Of a stretch of 64,000 nt of DNA, positions 1 to 9,240 are shown in pieces. The notes beneath the pieces are model-generated. The model did no database searches. It saw only the letters and a list, made by a program, of their open reading frames with translations, and was not told the DNA's origin. The stretch comes from CALODP01 sp942492055. GTDB taxonomy: Bacteria; Bacteroidota; Ignavibacteria; Ignavibacteriales; Melioribacteraceae. Within the stretch, counting starts at the first letter, position 1, and each line of letters begins with the position of its first letter. The translations under genes and the position numbers were made by a program. Location of the stretch: the NCBI GenBank assembly GCA_942492055.1, contig CALODP010000001.1, positions 62,001 through 126,000 on the forward strand, written 5' to 3'.

Positions 1-30
1 TTCGGAAGGAGATTTTTTTATCCCCTTTCT

Positions 31-2136
31 TTAACCTCTGTATTTCCCCTTAAAGAGAGTTGTAAAGCGGTGGACAACTCTGTTATTCCTTACCGCCATT
101 GCTATGGCCCTCTTTTGCCCCACTAAAATCAATAGTTTGGAAGCTCTGGTTATGGCAGTATAAAGGAGATTCCGTTGCAAAAGCATATAATGGGAAGTTG
201 TCATAGGCATTACTACACAAGGGTACTCGCTCCCCTGGCTCTTGTGGACGGTAATTGCGTAGGCTGTAGTAACCTCATCGAGCTCCTCGAAATTATATTC
301 GACAATTCTTCCGTCGAAAGTAAGGTTCATGATTTTCTTTTCGTTATCTACATTCATAACAAAGCCGATATCGCCGTTGAAAACATTCTTGTCGTAATTG
401 TTCCTCAGTTGCATCACTTTATCATTGAGCTTAAATATCTTCTCCCCCGACTTGTAAACGACCGCGTTGGTGTTTATTTCGCTCTGCATCAACTTGTTCA
501 GATCCTTCACACCGGCCTTGTACTTGTTCATCGGTGTGATTATCTGAATATCGTTCAAAGGATCGAACCCGAATTCCTTGGGCAGAGTAGAACGGCAAAG
601 CTCCAGAATCTTCGGCCCGATAACATCATTGTTATTCTCTTCGAAATAGATGAAGTCTTTCGGTTGCAAGTAGTTGATTGCGGGCATCTCCCCTTTGTTA
701 ACTCTGTGCGCGTTAAGAATAATATCGCTCTCTTCTTCCTGCCGGTAGATTTTGGTAAGTGTTACCGTGGGAATTTTCTCCGAATCCATAAGATCTCTCA
801 GAACATTTCCCGCTCCGACCGATGGAAGCTGATCGACATCACCGACCAACACAAGGGTTGTTTTCTTATCGACTGCCGTAATCAAGGATTGCATCAGAAG
901 AGTATCGATCATCGAGACCTCATCCACAATCAGAAGATCTGTTTGCAATGGAACATCCTGCCCGAAGTAGAAGAGATCCTCTTTCGGATTGTATTCCAGC
1001 AATCGGTGAATTGTTTTAGATTCCATTCCGATTACTTCTGTCATTCTCTTTGCGGCTCGGCCTGTAGGAGCTGCGAGCATTATCTTTTTGTCATCTTCTT
1101 TGAAGACATCGATAATCCCACGGAGAGTTGTGGTTTTCCCGGTTCCGGGTCCGCCGGTTATTATTAATAGATTATTCTCGATAGAAAGCTTCACAGCTTC
1201 CTTTTGCTCATCGGAAAAGAGAGGATTTATACGATCCAACAAGGCCTGATGATAATCGGAGACCGGTTCACTCTCCGACAAAAGATTATCAATGCAATAC
1301 TCGATATCCCTTTCGGCGTGGTAGTAGCTCGCTAGAAATATTTTCCCGTTATCGTCAACAACAATCCCTTCTTCCTCAAGATTATTGATAATCGGATCGG
1401 AGTAAGAGAGCTCAAATCCAAGAGCATAAGCGCATTGTTGAATGAGTTCTTCTTCCGGCATGAATACGTGCCCGTTTCTGGCTACGTCCTGAAGGATGTA
1501 TACAATACCGGCCTTTATCCTGAGAGGATCGGCGGAAGAGAAGCCCATATTCTTCCCTATTTCATCTGCAAGCTTGAAACCTATGCCCCATATATCCCAG
1601 ATCAAACGATACGGATTATCCTTAATAATGGCGGGGGCGTCGTTACCATAAGTTTTATAAATCTTCAATGCGTAAGCGGTAGATATTCCGTGCCCTTGCA
1701 GGAATATCATAACACTCTTTACACCTTGTTGTTCGGCCCAGCCTTCTTTGATCATCTCCAGCTTTTTCTTCCCGATTCCCTCCACTTCCAGAAGCCTCTC
1801 GATGTTGTTGTCCATAATGTCGAGAGTGCGTTCCCCGAACTTAGCGACTATCCTATCGGCAGTTCCAAGTCCTACCCCTCTAATCATTCCGGAACCGAGA
1901 AATTGTTTGATTCCGGAATTCGAAGTAGGATACGCGTAAGAGAAGGATTCCACTTTAAACTGCTCGCCATACTTAGGATGGCGGGCCCAATTCCCTGTAA
2001 ATTCAACCTCATCCCCTTCGTTGAATTTCGGGAGATTTCCCACTACAACTGTCTTGTCTTCCAAGCGAATAACCGAATATCCGTTATCCTCGCTATAGAA
2101 GGAATATCTGTCTATAATACCTTTTAATGATTCCAT
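31..2136 (-). CDS. recD2: RecD2-like ATP-dependent DNA helicase
   Basis: A 701-residue superfamily 1 (SF1B) 5'-3' helicase of the RecD2 type, which acts without RecBC in DNA repair and replication-fork processing. The N-terminal OB-like segment and helix-hairpin-helix region (about residues 75-200, with the GVGLGTADRI and VEGIGKKKLE motifs) are typical of RecD2 rather than RecBCD RecD. The Walker A motif GGPGTGKT is at about residues 328-335, the Walker B-type sequence LLIVDEVSMID lies near 405, and motif VI is AYAITVHKSQGSEYP near 630. Length matches the family. The gene is complete. It is divergent from the radical SAM gene, with a short 78-bp shared intergenic region; no strong ribosome binding site is visible. 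Confidence 0.95.
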   Translation of the reverse strand: MESLKGIIDRYSFYSEDNGYSVIRLEDKTVVVGNLPKFNEGDEVEFTGNWARHPKYGEQFKVESFSYAYPTSNSGIKQFLGSGMIRGVGLGTADRIVAKFGERTLDIMDNNIERLLEVEGIGKKKLEMIKEGWAEQQGVKSVMIFLQGHGISTAYALKIYKTYGNDAPAIIKDNPYRLIWDIWGIGFKLADEIGKNMGFSSADPLRIKAGIVYILQDVARNGHVFMPEEELIQQCAYALGFELSYSDPIINNLEEEGIVVDDNGKIFLASYYHAERDIEYCIDNLLSESEPVSDYHQALLDRINPLFSDEQKEAVKLSIENNLLIITGGPGTGKTTTLRGIIDVFKEDDKKIMLAAPTGRAAKRMTEVIGMESKTIHRLLEYNPKEDLFYFGQDVPLQTDLLIVDEVSMIDTLLMQSLITAVDKKTTLVLVGDVDQLPSVGAGNVLRDLMDSEKIPTVTLTKIYRQEEESDIILNAHRVNKGEMPAINYLQPKDFIYFEENNNDVIGPKILELCRSTLPKEFGFDPLNDIQIITPMNKYKAGVKDLNKLMQSEINTNAVVYKSGEKIFKLNDKVMQLRNNYDKNVFNGDIGFVMNVDNEKKIMNLTFDGRIVEYNFEELDEVTTAYAITVHKSQGSEYPCVVMPMTTSHYMLLQRNLLYTAITRASKLLILVGQKRAIAMAVRNNRVVHRFTTLFKGKYRG

Positions 2137-2214
2137 GGAGTCCCGAGAAGAAAAAAATGTTTGTGGTAAGATTACTTATTAAGTATAATTTAATCAATGA
2201 ATTAGGGAAGATAG

Positions 2215-3072
2215 ATGAAAAAAAGAAGACGAGACGAAGCACAGCATTACGATTATTGGTTGCATTGGTCCATTACCAAGAAATGTAATCTCGATTGCGA
2301 ATATTGCTTTTCCCACATAAACGAAGGAATAAAAGCGAACGCGATAGATACGGAAAGCTTGCAATCGGCTCTCGCCGAACATCCCGGAACATTTCGAATA
2401 AGTTTCACGGGAGGAGAACCTTTCATAGTCCCTAATTTTATTGAGGCATGTTTGGCAATAACCGCAAAGCATTACTTATCATTGAATACAAACCTTGTAT
2501 CTAAACAAGTAAAGGAATTTGCGGAGACGATTTCTCCCGAAAGAGTCCTTCATATTCACGCCTCACTGCATTTGCGTGAACTGGAAAGAAAAGGATTGCT
2601 AAATAAGTTCTTTGAGAATTTCATCTTATTGCGGGAAAAGGGATTCAATATCTATGCGGAAGCGGTAGCCTTTCCCCCTTATTTATCAGAGATAGAAAGA
2701 TACAAGGCATTGGCAAACTCCTACGGCATTGACTACAATTACGCCCCTTTTATAGGAGAAGTAAATGGGAAGAAATATCCCGCAAGTTATTCCGATAATG
2801 AAATTACTCAGTTTGGTTTGAAAAATTCACACGAAGATGAGTTCGCTCAGAAAGGAGAATTATGCAACGCGGGCTTTAATGCTGTGGTTGTCTTTTCGAA
2901 CGGAAATGTATTCCCATGCTTCAATTTGAAAAACAAGCTCGGCAATATCTACGAAGGTTTCTCTTTCGAGCCGAACATCCGAAAATGTCCGGCCAAAAGA
3001 TGCGGTTGCCCGCTCAATATTTATGACGATTATCTTTTCGAGAAAGGGAAAAGATTATCCGTTAAATCATAA
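2215..3072 (+). CDS. Radical SAM/SPASM-type protein
   Basis: A 285-residue radical SAM enzyme. The [4Fe-4S]-SAM cysteines form C24-x3-C28-x2-C31 (KKCNLDCEYC), followed by the GGEP motif (FTGGEPF). The C-terminal third carries C217, C235, C258, C263 and C265, which look like a SPASM/twitch auxiliary cluster region. Such enzymes often modify ribosomal peptides or act as anaerobic sulfatase-maturating-like enzymes, but I see no short precursor-peptide ORF next to it, so the substrate is unknown. The start is supported by AGGGA eight bases upstream. Its last six bases overlap the end of the convergent TPR gene. Confidence 0.85.
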   Translation: MKKRRRDEAQHYDYWLHWSITKKCNLDCEYCFSHINEGIKANAIDTESLQSALAEHPGTFRISFTGGEPFIVPNFIEACLAITAKHYLSLNTNLVSKQVKEFAETISPERVLHIHASLHLRELERKGLLNKFFENFILLREKGFNIYAEAVAFPPYLSEIERYKALANSYGIDYNYAPFIGEVNGKKYPASYSDNEITQFGLKNSHEDEFAQKGELCNAGFNAVVVFSNGNVFPCFNLKNKLGNIYEGFSFEPNIRKCPAKRCGCPLNIYDDYLFEKGKRLSVKS

Positions 3073-3657
3073 CTTAGTCAAAGCGGCCTTAGCGTAACCG
3101 GCTGCTTCGGATCCGGGAAATTCTTCGATTACTTTTTCCCACAATTCCTTAGCTTTCTCTTTATCCCCTTTTGCGGCGGCAATTGCCCCACGGTTGAAGT
3201 ATGCTTGGGAGTTATCAGGAACAAGTGAAAGAACTTTCATCATTGTCTCATCGGCCTTATCAAAATTCCGTTGGTTAAAATAGACTAACCCGAGTTCCAT
3301 CAATACATCAACTCGTTTCCCATCTACACTAAGAATTTTCTCGAAAAGGACTACAGCCTCGTCAACTCTGTGAGCAGAGGCCAAGAGACCGGCGTATTCT
3401 CTTATCTTAGCGGTATCATTAGGGTTTTCTTCCACATATTTTTTCATATCATCCAATTTCTTTTTGAATTCGGGTCGAATGGAATTCATATCCGGATGAT
3501 TTTTGTGGAAATCTTTCATTCCCTCTTGCATCTCCTCATTAGAGGCTTCCGGTTCAGGGAGTTGATGATTAACCTGGTTTACACTGAAAATAACAATGAT
3601 AACGGCTGCAATGCCGATCAAATAAAGGTGGAGAGGCTTAATTTTTCCGTTTCCCAT
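3067..3657 (-). CDS. Membrane-anchored TPR protein
   Basis: A protein of about 196 residues. It has a short basic N-terminus, one transmembrane helix (about residues 9-26, LYLIGIAAVIIVIFSVNQ), an acidic linker, then three to four tetratricopeptide repeats (about residues 80-196, with patterns such as ALVYFNQRNFDKADE-type helices and AYFNRGAIAAAKGDKEKA). TPR domains mediate protein-protein contacts; the partner is unknown. An in-frame TTG lies four codons upstream at 3669. I prefer the ATG at 3657, with GGAA just upstream. It converges with the radical SAM gene and shares a promoter region with the divergent YdjM-like gene. Confidence 0.75.
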   Translation of the reverse strand: MGNGKIKPLHLYLIGIAAVIIVIFSVNQVNHQLPEPEASNEEMQEGMKDFHKNHPDMNSIRPEFKKKLDDMKKYVEENPNDTAKIREYAGLLASAHRVDEAVVLFEKILSVDGKRVDVLMELGLVYFNQRNFDKADETMMKVLSLVPDNSQAYFNRGAIAAAKGDKEKAKELWEKVIEEFPGSEAAGYAKAALTKL

Positions 3658-3733
3658 ATCGCGTTCCAAAAAATTTATTAATAAATTGAAACTATTAGAG
3701 AGTAAAGGTAGTCTAACGACCTAAGATAAGATT

Positions 3734-4750
3734 ATGGATTCATTAACGCAAATATCGCTCGGCGCCGCAGTAGGAGAAGCCGTATTAGGAAAGAAGGTAG
3801 GAAACAAAGCTCCGCTATGGGGAGCAATCGCCGGAACAATCCCCGATTTGGATGTGCTATTCACACCTTTGTTTGATCCTGTTACTCAACTTTCGATACA
3901 CAGGAGTCTCTCTCATTCTTTTTTATTTGCCTTTGTAATAGCTCCGTTATTGGGTTATTTGGCTTTTAAGATTCATAAAAGAAGTGGCGCAACATACTAC
4001 GACTGGACAAAGCTGAGTTTTCTGGGAATCTTTACTCATCCGCTTTTGGATCTTTTTACAGGGTATGGTACGCAATTCTTCTATCCGTTTTCGAACTTAA
4101 AGATTCAGTTTGATACCATATTTGTTATTGATCCCTTATATACTTTGCCACTTACCCTATCATTATTGGTTCTAATGTTCATGAACAGAACCTCGTCGGT
4201 AAGGAGAATGGTGAACTATATCGGGCTTGGTTTGAGTAGCGCTTACCTTATCTTTACGGTTATTAATAAGCAGCATGTAAATTCCATTTTCAAAGAATCT
4301 TTTGATAAAAAAGAGATTGCGGTAATAGATTATATGTCTTCCCCTACCCCTTTTAACAATGTTCTTTGGAGAGGTTTATTCAAAACCGAAGAAGGGTATT
4401 ACGAGGGGTTTTACTCGTTATTCGATGATAACAAAGAGATCGAGTTTAACCATATTCCACAAAATGATTCTTTGCTAATTGGAATTGAACAGAATGAAGT
4501 GATTTCCAAACTGAAGTGGTTTTCCTCAGGGTTTTATTCGGTTACACGAAAAGATACTGCCTTATATTTCAATGATTTGAGATTCGGTTCGATTAACGCT
4601 TGGGAAGAAAAGTCTGATGATTTTATTTTCAACTTCAGACTTTATCAGAAGGAAGGAAAATTGACAATCGACAAAAGACGTCCTAAAGTAAAAATCTCAG
4701 GCACACTCCTTAATTCTTTCTATCAAAGAATTATCGGAATTGAGGGCTGA
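3734..4750 (+). CDS. YdjM/YbcI-like membrane-bound metal-dependent hydrolase family protein
   Basis: 338 residues with the hallmark N-terminus of the YdjM family (PF04307): MDSLTQ, then an AGTIPDLDVL motif and HRSLSHS, with a further T-HPLLDLFT motif near residue 100. These conserved Asp/His residues are thought to bind metal. Several transmembrane helices lie between about residues 60 and 180. The C-terminal ~150 residues are soluble and less conserved. The biochemical function of this family is not well established; LexA-regulated and membrane-repair roles have been suggested for E. coli relatives. It sits 57 bp upstream of the PLP enzyme gene on the same strand. Confidence 0.85.
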   Translation: MDSLTQISLGAAVGEAVLGKKVGNKAPLWGAIAGTIPDLDVLFTPLFDPVTQLSIHRSLSHSFLFAFVIAPLLGYLAFKIHKRSGATYYDWTKLSFLGIFTHPLLDLFTGYGTQFFYPFSNLKIQFDTIFVIDPLYTLPLTLSLLVLMFMNRTSSVRRMVNYIGLGLSSAYLIFTVINKQHVNSIFKESFDKKEIAVIDYMSSPTPFNNVLWRGLFKTEEGYYEGFYSLFDDNKEIEFNHIPQNDSLLIGIEQNEVISKLKWFSSGFYSVTRKDTALYFNDLRFGSINAWEEKSDDFIFNFRLYQKEGKLTIDKRRPKVKISGTLLNSFYQRIIGIEG

Positions 4751-4807
4751 TTTTTCCTTCCGCATTCCATATATTGACGATCGTATTTAGAGAAAAGAAG
4801 AGACAAT

Positions 4808-5758
4808 ATGCCAGATCGAGTACCAACCAAAGAAGATATTGTAGAAGCTCATTCAAAGATATCCCCTTACATACACAGAGTTCCCATACTCTCTTCAAAA
4901 GCCATAAACAAGATTATGGGAGCGGAGATTTTTTTTAAGTGTGAGAACTTGCAGAAAGGTGGGGCTTTCAAAGCCAGAGGCGCAACAAACAGTTTGCTAT
5001 CTCTGAATGACGAGGATTTGAAAAAAGGAGTAGCAACCCATTCCTCCGGGAACCACGCTGCGGCTTTAGCCAGAGCTGCCTCCGTAAAAAACATTCCGGC
5101 ATATATCGTAATGCCAAGAACAGCACCGGAAATAAAGAAAAAAGCAGTAGCGGAATACGGAGGAGAGATAGTACTTTGCGAACCGACTTTACAATCGAGA
5201 GAAGAGACTCTTGAGAAGATTGTCGAAGAGACCGGAGCTACTTTCATACATCCTTACAACAATTACTCCGTGGTAGCCGGTCAGGCGACATCCGCCAAGG
5301 AAGTATTTGAAGAATTTTTCGGATTGGATTATTTGATTACTCCGGTTGGAGGAGGAGGTTTGTTAAGTGGTTCTTCCCTTTCGGCTAAATATTTCTCTCC
5401 ATCCACAAAAGTAATCGGAGCCGAACCATTAGGAGCAGATGACGCGGTTCGCTCTTTCAGAGATCACAAAATATATCCTTCGGTTTCACCCAAAACAATA
5501 GCCGACGGGTTGTTAACCTCTTTGGGAGAGAAAACCTTTGATATTATTTTGAATAACACTTACGAAATAAAAACCGCCGAGGAATCTTCGATAATAGAAG
5601 CAATGCGTCTTGTTTGGGAAAGAATGAAGATTATTATCGAACCATCATCCGCCGTTCCATTGGCAATGGTTTCGGAGAATAAGGATTATTTTCGGAACAA
5701 GAGAATAGCGATAATAATATCAGGCGGAAATGTTGATTTCGATCACTTGCCTTGGTAA
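4808..5758 (+). CDS. PLP-dependent threonine/serine dehydratase (or serine racemase) family protein
   Basis: 316 residues, fold-type II PLP enzyme. The Schiff-base lysine is in KGGAFKARGATN, the substrate-binding loop is SSGNHAAALA, and the PLP phosphate-binding glycine loop is GGGGLLSG. Single-domain length without a C-terminal ACT domain matches catabolic threonine dehydratase (TdcB-like) or serine racemase, not the feedback-inhibited biosynthetic IlvA. Known reactions of the family are deamination of L-threonine to 2-oxobutyrate, or of L-serine to pyruvate; the substrate cannot be told from sequence alone. The start is preceded by an AAGAAGAG purine stretch. Confidence 0.88.
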   Translation: MPDRVPTKEDIVEAHSKISPYIHRVPILSSKAINKIMGAEIFFKCENLQKGGAFKARGATNSLLSLNDEDLKKGVATHSSGNHAAALARAASVKNIPAYIVMPRTAPEIKKKAVAEYGGEIVLCEPTLQSREETLEKIVEETGATFIHPYNNYSVVAGQATSAKEVFEEFFGLDYLITPVGGGGLLSGSSLSAKYFSPSTKVIGAEPLGADDAVRSFRDHKIYPSVSPKTIADGLLTSLGEKTFDIILNNTYEIKTAEESSIIEAMRLVWERMKIIIEPSSAVPLAMVSENKDYFRNKRIAIIISGGNVDFDHLPW

Positions 5759-5777
5759 ATATTCCAAACAATAAGGC

Positions 5778-5799
5778 AATATCGATTATTTTCGATATT
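5778..5799. promoter_or_regulatory. 8-bp inverted repeat upstream of the NtrC-type gene
   Basis: AATATCGA (5778-5785) and TCGATATT (5792-5799) are perfect inverted arms separated by six bases. The element lies 20 bp after the dehydratase gene and 35 bp before the NtrC-type gene. It could be an operator for autoregulation or a weak terminator for the upstream gene. The arms are AT-rich and no clear T-run follows, so operator is slightly favoured. Confidence 0.4.
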
Positions 5800-5833
5800 A
5801 TTTCGTATATTTTGCGATTATCAATATATTATT

Positions 5834-7186
5834 ATGGCAATGGATAATACACAAATACTAATAGCTGACGACGACCAGACCTTATGTTACTTACTCAAAG
5901 AAGAGTTGGTAAATGAAGGCTTCATGGTCGATATAACTTTTGACGGTAAATACGCAATTGAGAATCTTAAAAGGAAGAATTATGATGTTCTACTTTTGGA
6001 TTTGGAAATGACCGAAGTAATGGGAGAAGAGGTTCTCGAATATGTAAAAGAGAATCATCCTACATTGCAGGTTATTGTATTAACGGCAAAGTCTGAAATA
6101 AGAACCGCGATAAATTGCATTAAGAATGGGGCTTACGATTTTATTTCCAAGCCATACGAATTCGGACAGCTAGTAGTTGTCATTCAAAGAGCTCTGGAAC
6201 ATAGAGATCTTTTGTTAAAAAATACTATACTAACTTCACGAGTAAACCAAAGTGCTCCTGATATAATTATCGGTGATAGTCCGGCTTTCAGAAAGATAAT
6301 CAATCTTGCAGAACGCGCCGCAAAATCGGACTCCAACATACTGCTTGAAGGAGAAACCGGAACAGGTAAGGAACTTGTAGCAGAATTTATTCATAAACAT
6401 TCAAATCGAAATAAAAAACCTATTGTTACAATAAATTGCGCATCCTTGCCGGATCAATTGATTGAGAGTGAATTATTCGGATATGAAAAAGGAGCGTTTA
6501 CCGACGCTAAGACCTCTAAGCAAGGTTTGGTAGAAATTGCAAATGACGGAACATTGTTTCTGGATGAAATCGGTGAAATGTCGTTATCCTTACAACCAAA
6601 ACTTCTGAGATTCCTCGAAAAAGGAGAATTCAGAAGAATCGGTGGAATCTCAAATCGCACATCAAATGTAAGAGTTATCGGGGCAACAAATAAGAATTTA
6701 ATGGAAGAAGCTGAACAGAAGAGATTCAGAAGAGATCTGCTATTCAGATTGAATGTAATTACCCTTACAATTCCCCCTTTGCGAGAGAGAGGAAGCGACG
6801 TTCTTCTTTTGGCTAATTATTTCCTCCAAAAGTTTTCTCCCGTTCGATCCGTAAAAAAATTATCGAAAGATGCGGAAAGAGCGCTACTTAATTATAATTT
6901 CCCGGGGAATGTACGCGAGCTTGCCCATATAATTGAAAGAGCATTGATTTTTTCTGAAAATGAAGAGATTGAGATTAGAGATCTGAATCTTCCGAGAACT
7001 CAAATGGATATAGAAATCGAGCATGCAAGTAGTTTGCCGGAAACATTTAATCTGGAAGAAGTTGAAAAAATAATTATAAAGAAGGCATTAGACTCGAACG
7101 ATTGGAACAGAGAAAATAGTGCGCGTACTTTAGGCATAAGTCAAAAAACTCTCTATTCGAAAATAAAGAAATATGATCTCAGGTAA
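5834..7186 (+). CDS. NtrC-family sigma-54-dependent response regulator
   Basis: 450 residues. It has an N-terminal receiver (phospho-acceptor D56 in LLLDLEM, acidic pair DDD near residue 15), then an AAA+ sigma-54 activation domain with Walker A GETGTGKE and the sigma-54-contact loop GAFTDA at about residues 220-225 in place of the classic GAFTGA. The Walker B-type sequence is GTLFLDEIGEM. A Fis-type helix-turn-helix closes the protein (SARTLGISQKTLYSKIKKY). It should activate RpoN promoters when phosphorylated. The gene is followed after five bases by the kinase gene at 7192, its likely partner. ATG codons at 5834 and 5840 are both possible starts; no clear ribosome binding site is seen. Confidence 0.93.
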   Translation: MAMDNTQILIADDDQTLCYLLKEELVNEGFMVDITFDGKYAIENLKRKNYDVLLLDLEMTEVMGEEVLEYVKENHPTLQVIVLTAKSEIRTAINCIKNGAYDFISKPYEFGQLVVVIQRALEHRDLLLKNTILTSRVNQSAPDIIIGDSPAFRKIINLAERAAKSDSNILLEGETGTGKELVAEFIHKHSNRNKKPIVTINCASLPDQLIESELFGYEKGAFTDAKTSKQGLVEIANDGTLFLDEIGEMSLSLQPKLLRFLEKGEFRRIGGISNRTSNVRVIGATNKNLMEEAEQKRFRRDLLFRLNVITLTIPPLRERGSDVLLLANYFLQKFSPVRSVKKLSKDAERALLNYNFPGNVRELAHIIERALIFSENEEIEIRDLNLPRTQMDIEIEHASSLPETFNLEEVEKIIIKKALDSNDWNRENSARTLGISQKTLYSKIKKYDLR

Positions 7187-7191
7187 ACATC

Positions 7192-8565
7192 GTGACAAGT
7201 AATCTGAACATATCTCCGGATCAACTTTTCAAGGTATTCTCTCTGTTGCAGATTCCGGTAATATTATGTGACGAGAATTATGTAATACAAAGATTTTCCG
7301 ATTCCGTTATCGATTCCTTTCATGAAATTTGCCCGACAAAGAAATTGGCAGATTTGCTTCATGTGCATGTAGATGAAATTACCGAATCAAACAAAATTCA
7401 TATAAAAAGTTATTGTCTTATTAAAAATGTATTCCGATTCGATTCCGGTAAAGTTTTTTATTTTTTCCACATTAAGAAAAACGGCAGCAATATCACCGAA
7501 TTAAAAACCGCGATTCATGACATTAACAACATCCTCTCTTCGATAAACAACAGTGCCGCGGTAATAAAAAAGGAAATAAAAACCGACCGCTCTGCTCAAT
7601 TGTTAGAGAATATTCAGAAGAATACCAGACGCGCTAGTCAGATAATAGAATCGGCCTTAACGGATAAGATTGCCTCTTCAATTAAAGAAAAGCTAGATTC
7701 CGATTTTCTTTTAAATGAGTTTGTAAATAGTTTTTCTGTTTCTCTCCCGGAGAGAATTCAATTGGAATCGAACATTTCCACTAATCTTCCTGCTGTAACA
7801 GGAAACTATTCGGAACTGTTCAGAGTATTATTGAATTTTATTTCAAATTCAATTGAAGCCATCTCCAAAAGAGGGAAAATAACACTATCTGTCTATTCGG
7901 TTGAAACATCAGCGGCAAAGGAAAGTACTACCGGAACCATTCCTCCCGGTTACTACTTAGTAATAAAACTTAAGGATAATGGCTCGGGAATTAAGAAAAA
8001 GAATTTGGAAAGAATATTCGAACCGAAATTTTCAACGAAGAATAGAATCAGAGAATCAGGTTTCGGCTTGAATTTCGCAAAGAAAGTAATTTCCGACCAT
8101 AACGGATTCATCGACGTAAAATCCAAGTGGCTATTCGGAACTGAGTTCACAGTTTATTTGCCCGCTATTAAAATTGTTTCCAAGCCATCAGTAGCTACCG
8201 GTAAAAAGAGAATTTTAGTTGCCGATGATGAAGAATCAATTCTGGAATTATTAACCGATCTTTTGGCTTCTTACGGATATGAAATTGTAAAAGCAAAAGA
8301 TGGAGTTGAGGTATTAAAAGCAATTAAAGCCGACTCATCATTCGATCTTTTGATTATTGACCACAAAATGCCTAATATCAGTGGGGTGGAAAGTATAGAT
8401 CATCTGCGTGAGATGGGCATTAAGATACCGGTGATATTAACCTCGGGATCACAATCCCTTGCTAGCTACCAGGAGCGTTACAAGGAATTGGCGATAGATA
8501 GAATAATGAAAAAGCCTTATGACTTTGAACAAATGTTAAAGATCGTTGAAGATCTTTTGTCTTAG
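7192..8565 (+). CDS. Sensor histidine kinase with C-terminal receiver
   Basis: 457 residues, GTG start at 7192 with an AGG-containing stretch upstream and a five-base gap after the NtrC-type gene. There is no transmembrane segment, so it is cytoplasmic. The N-terminal ~90 residues look PAS-like (LCDENYVIQRFSD). The H-box is IHDINNILSSINN with H109. The HATPase domain has NFISNSIEA (N box), LKDNGSGIKKK (G1) and GFGLNFAKKV (G2). The C-terminal receiver (about residues 340-457) keeps the acidic pair (ADDEE), the phospho-acceptor in LLIIDHKMP and the lysine in MKKPYD. It probably controls the upstream NtrC-type protein. Its last four bases overlap the end of the convergent gene. Confidence 0.92.
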   Translation: MTSNLNISPDQLFKVFSLLQIPVILCDENYVIQRFSDSVIDSFHEICPTKKLADLLHVHVDEITESNKIHIKSYCLIKNVFRFDSGKVFYFFHIKKNGSNITELKTAIHDINNILSSINNSAAVIKKEIKTDRSAQLLENIQKNTRRASQIIESALTDKIASSIKEKLDSDFLLNEFVNSFSVSLPERIQLESNISTNLPAVTGNYSELFRVLLNFISNSIEAISKRGKITLSVYSVETSAAKESTTGTIPPGYYLVIKLKDNGSGIKKKNLERIFEPKFSTKNRIRESGFGLNFAKKVISDHNGFIDVKSKWLFGTEFTVYLPAIKIVSKPSVATGKKRILVADDEESILELLTDLLASYGYEIVKAKDGVEVLKAIKADSSFDLLIIDHKMPNISGVESIDHLREMGIKIPVILTSGSQSLASYQERYKELAIDRIMKKPYDFEQMLKIVEDLLS

Positions 8566-9239
8566 TTTCTACTGTCGGCACTTTTGGATAAGTCAACCAT
8601 TTTCAGATTGTTAACATAATCTGTTATCAATGGTTTCTTGATTGCCGACAATTTATCAAGTACATCAATAATTTCCCTTGTAGCGTTTTCGATAAACTCG
8701 ACTCTTTTCTTCACAACATCTCTGTTTACTTCCTCTTTTCCCATCTCTCTATTAATCGCTGCAGTTGAAAGATTAATCAAGGTAAGTGGTTGCTTTATTT
8801 CGTGATTAGCGGTTACTACAGTTGCCGCATAGGTATTAATTTTCTCAATCTCCAACATCAGTTTATTCGACTCGCTAAAACGTAAAGCCGAATTCACCCT
8901 GGCAATTAATTCAACACGATTAAACGGTTTTTTTATATAATCATATGCTCCGGCTTGTAAACCTTCCTTCATATCCTCCGCATCTGTTAGGGCTGTGACC
9001 ATAATAACTGGAATTAGCTTTGTTTCCGGAGATTTTGTAAGTTGTCGGCAAACATCGAATCCGGATAAACCTGGCATCATTACGTCTAGCAATATCAAAT
9101 CAGGTTGCTCTTCAGCTGCTTTGGCAATGCAAGTCTGTCCGTCATAAGCTGTCAATACTGTGAAACCTTCTCTTTCCAGTCTATCCTGAAGGATAAATAC
9201 ATTATCAGGCTGATCATCAACAACAAGAACCGTTTTCAT
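8562..9239 (-). CDS. Receiver plus HisKA-like (DHp) domain protein lacking an ATPase domain
   Basis: 225 residues. Residues 1-120 are a complete receiver (VDDQPDN acidic pair, phospho-acceptor in LILLDVMMPG, lysine in KKPFN). Residues about 135-205 form a helical hairpin with an H-box-like sequence, NHEIKQPLTLINLS, histidine near 146, as in HisKA/DHp domains. The protein ends after this with no catalytic HATPase domain. It could be a phosphotransfer intermediate or phosphatase serving the large hybrid kinase encoded immediately upstream (one-base gap). AGAGGGGA upstream supports the start. A degenerate DHp with no phosphotransfer role is possible. Confidence 0.8.
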   Translation of the reverse strand: MKTVLVVDDQPDNVFILQDRLEREGFTVLTAYDGQTCIAKAAEEQPDLILLDVMMPGLSGFDVCRQLTKSPETKLIPVIMVTALTDAEDMKEGLQAGAYDYIKKPFNRVELIARVNSALRFSESNKLMLEIEKINTYAATVVTANHEIKQPLTLINLSTAAINREMGKEEVNRDVVKKRVEFIENATREIIDVLDKLSAIKKPLITDYVNNLKMVDLSKSADSRN

Positions 9240-9240
9240 A

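Noticed and set aside
175..1167. 330-residue plus-strand ORF opposite recD2
   Set aside because: It lies wholly antisense to a clearly conserved helicase gene and its translation has no recognisable motif; it is a shadow frame.
1435..2127. 230-residue plus-strand ORF opposite recD2
   Set aside because: Antisense to the conserved N-terminal half of RecD2; no family features.
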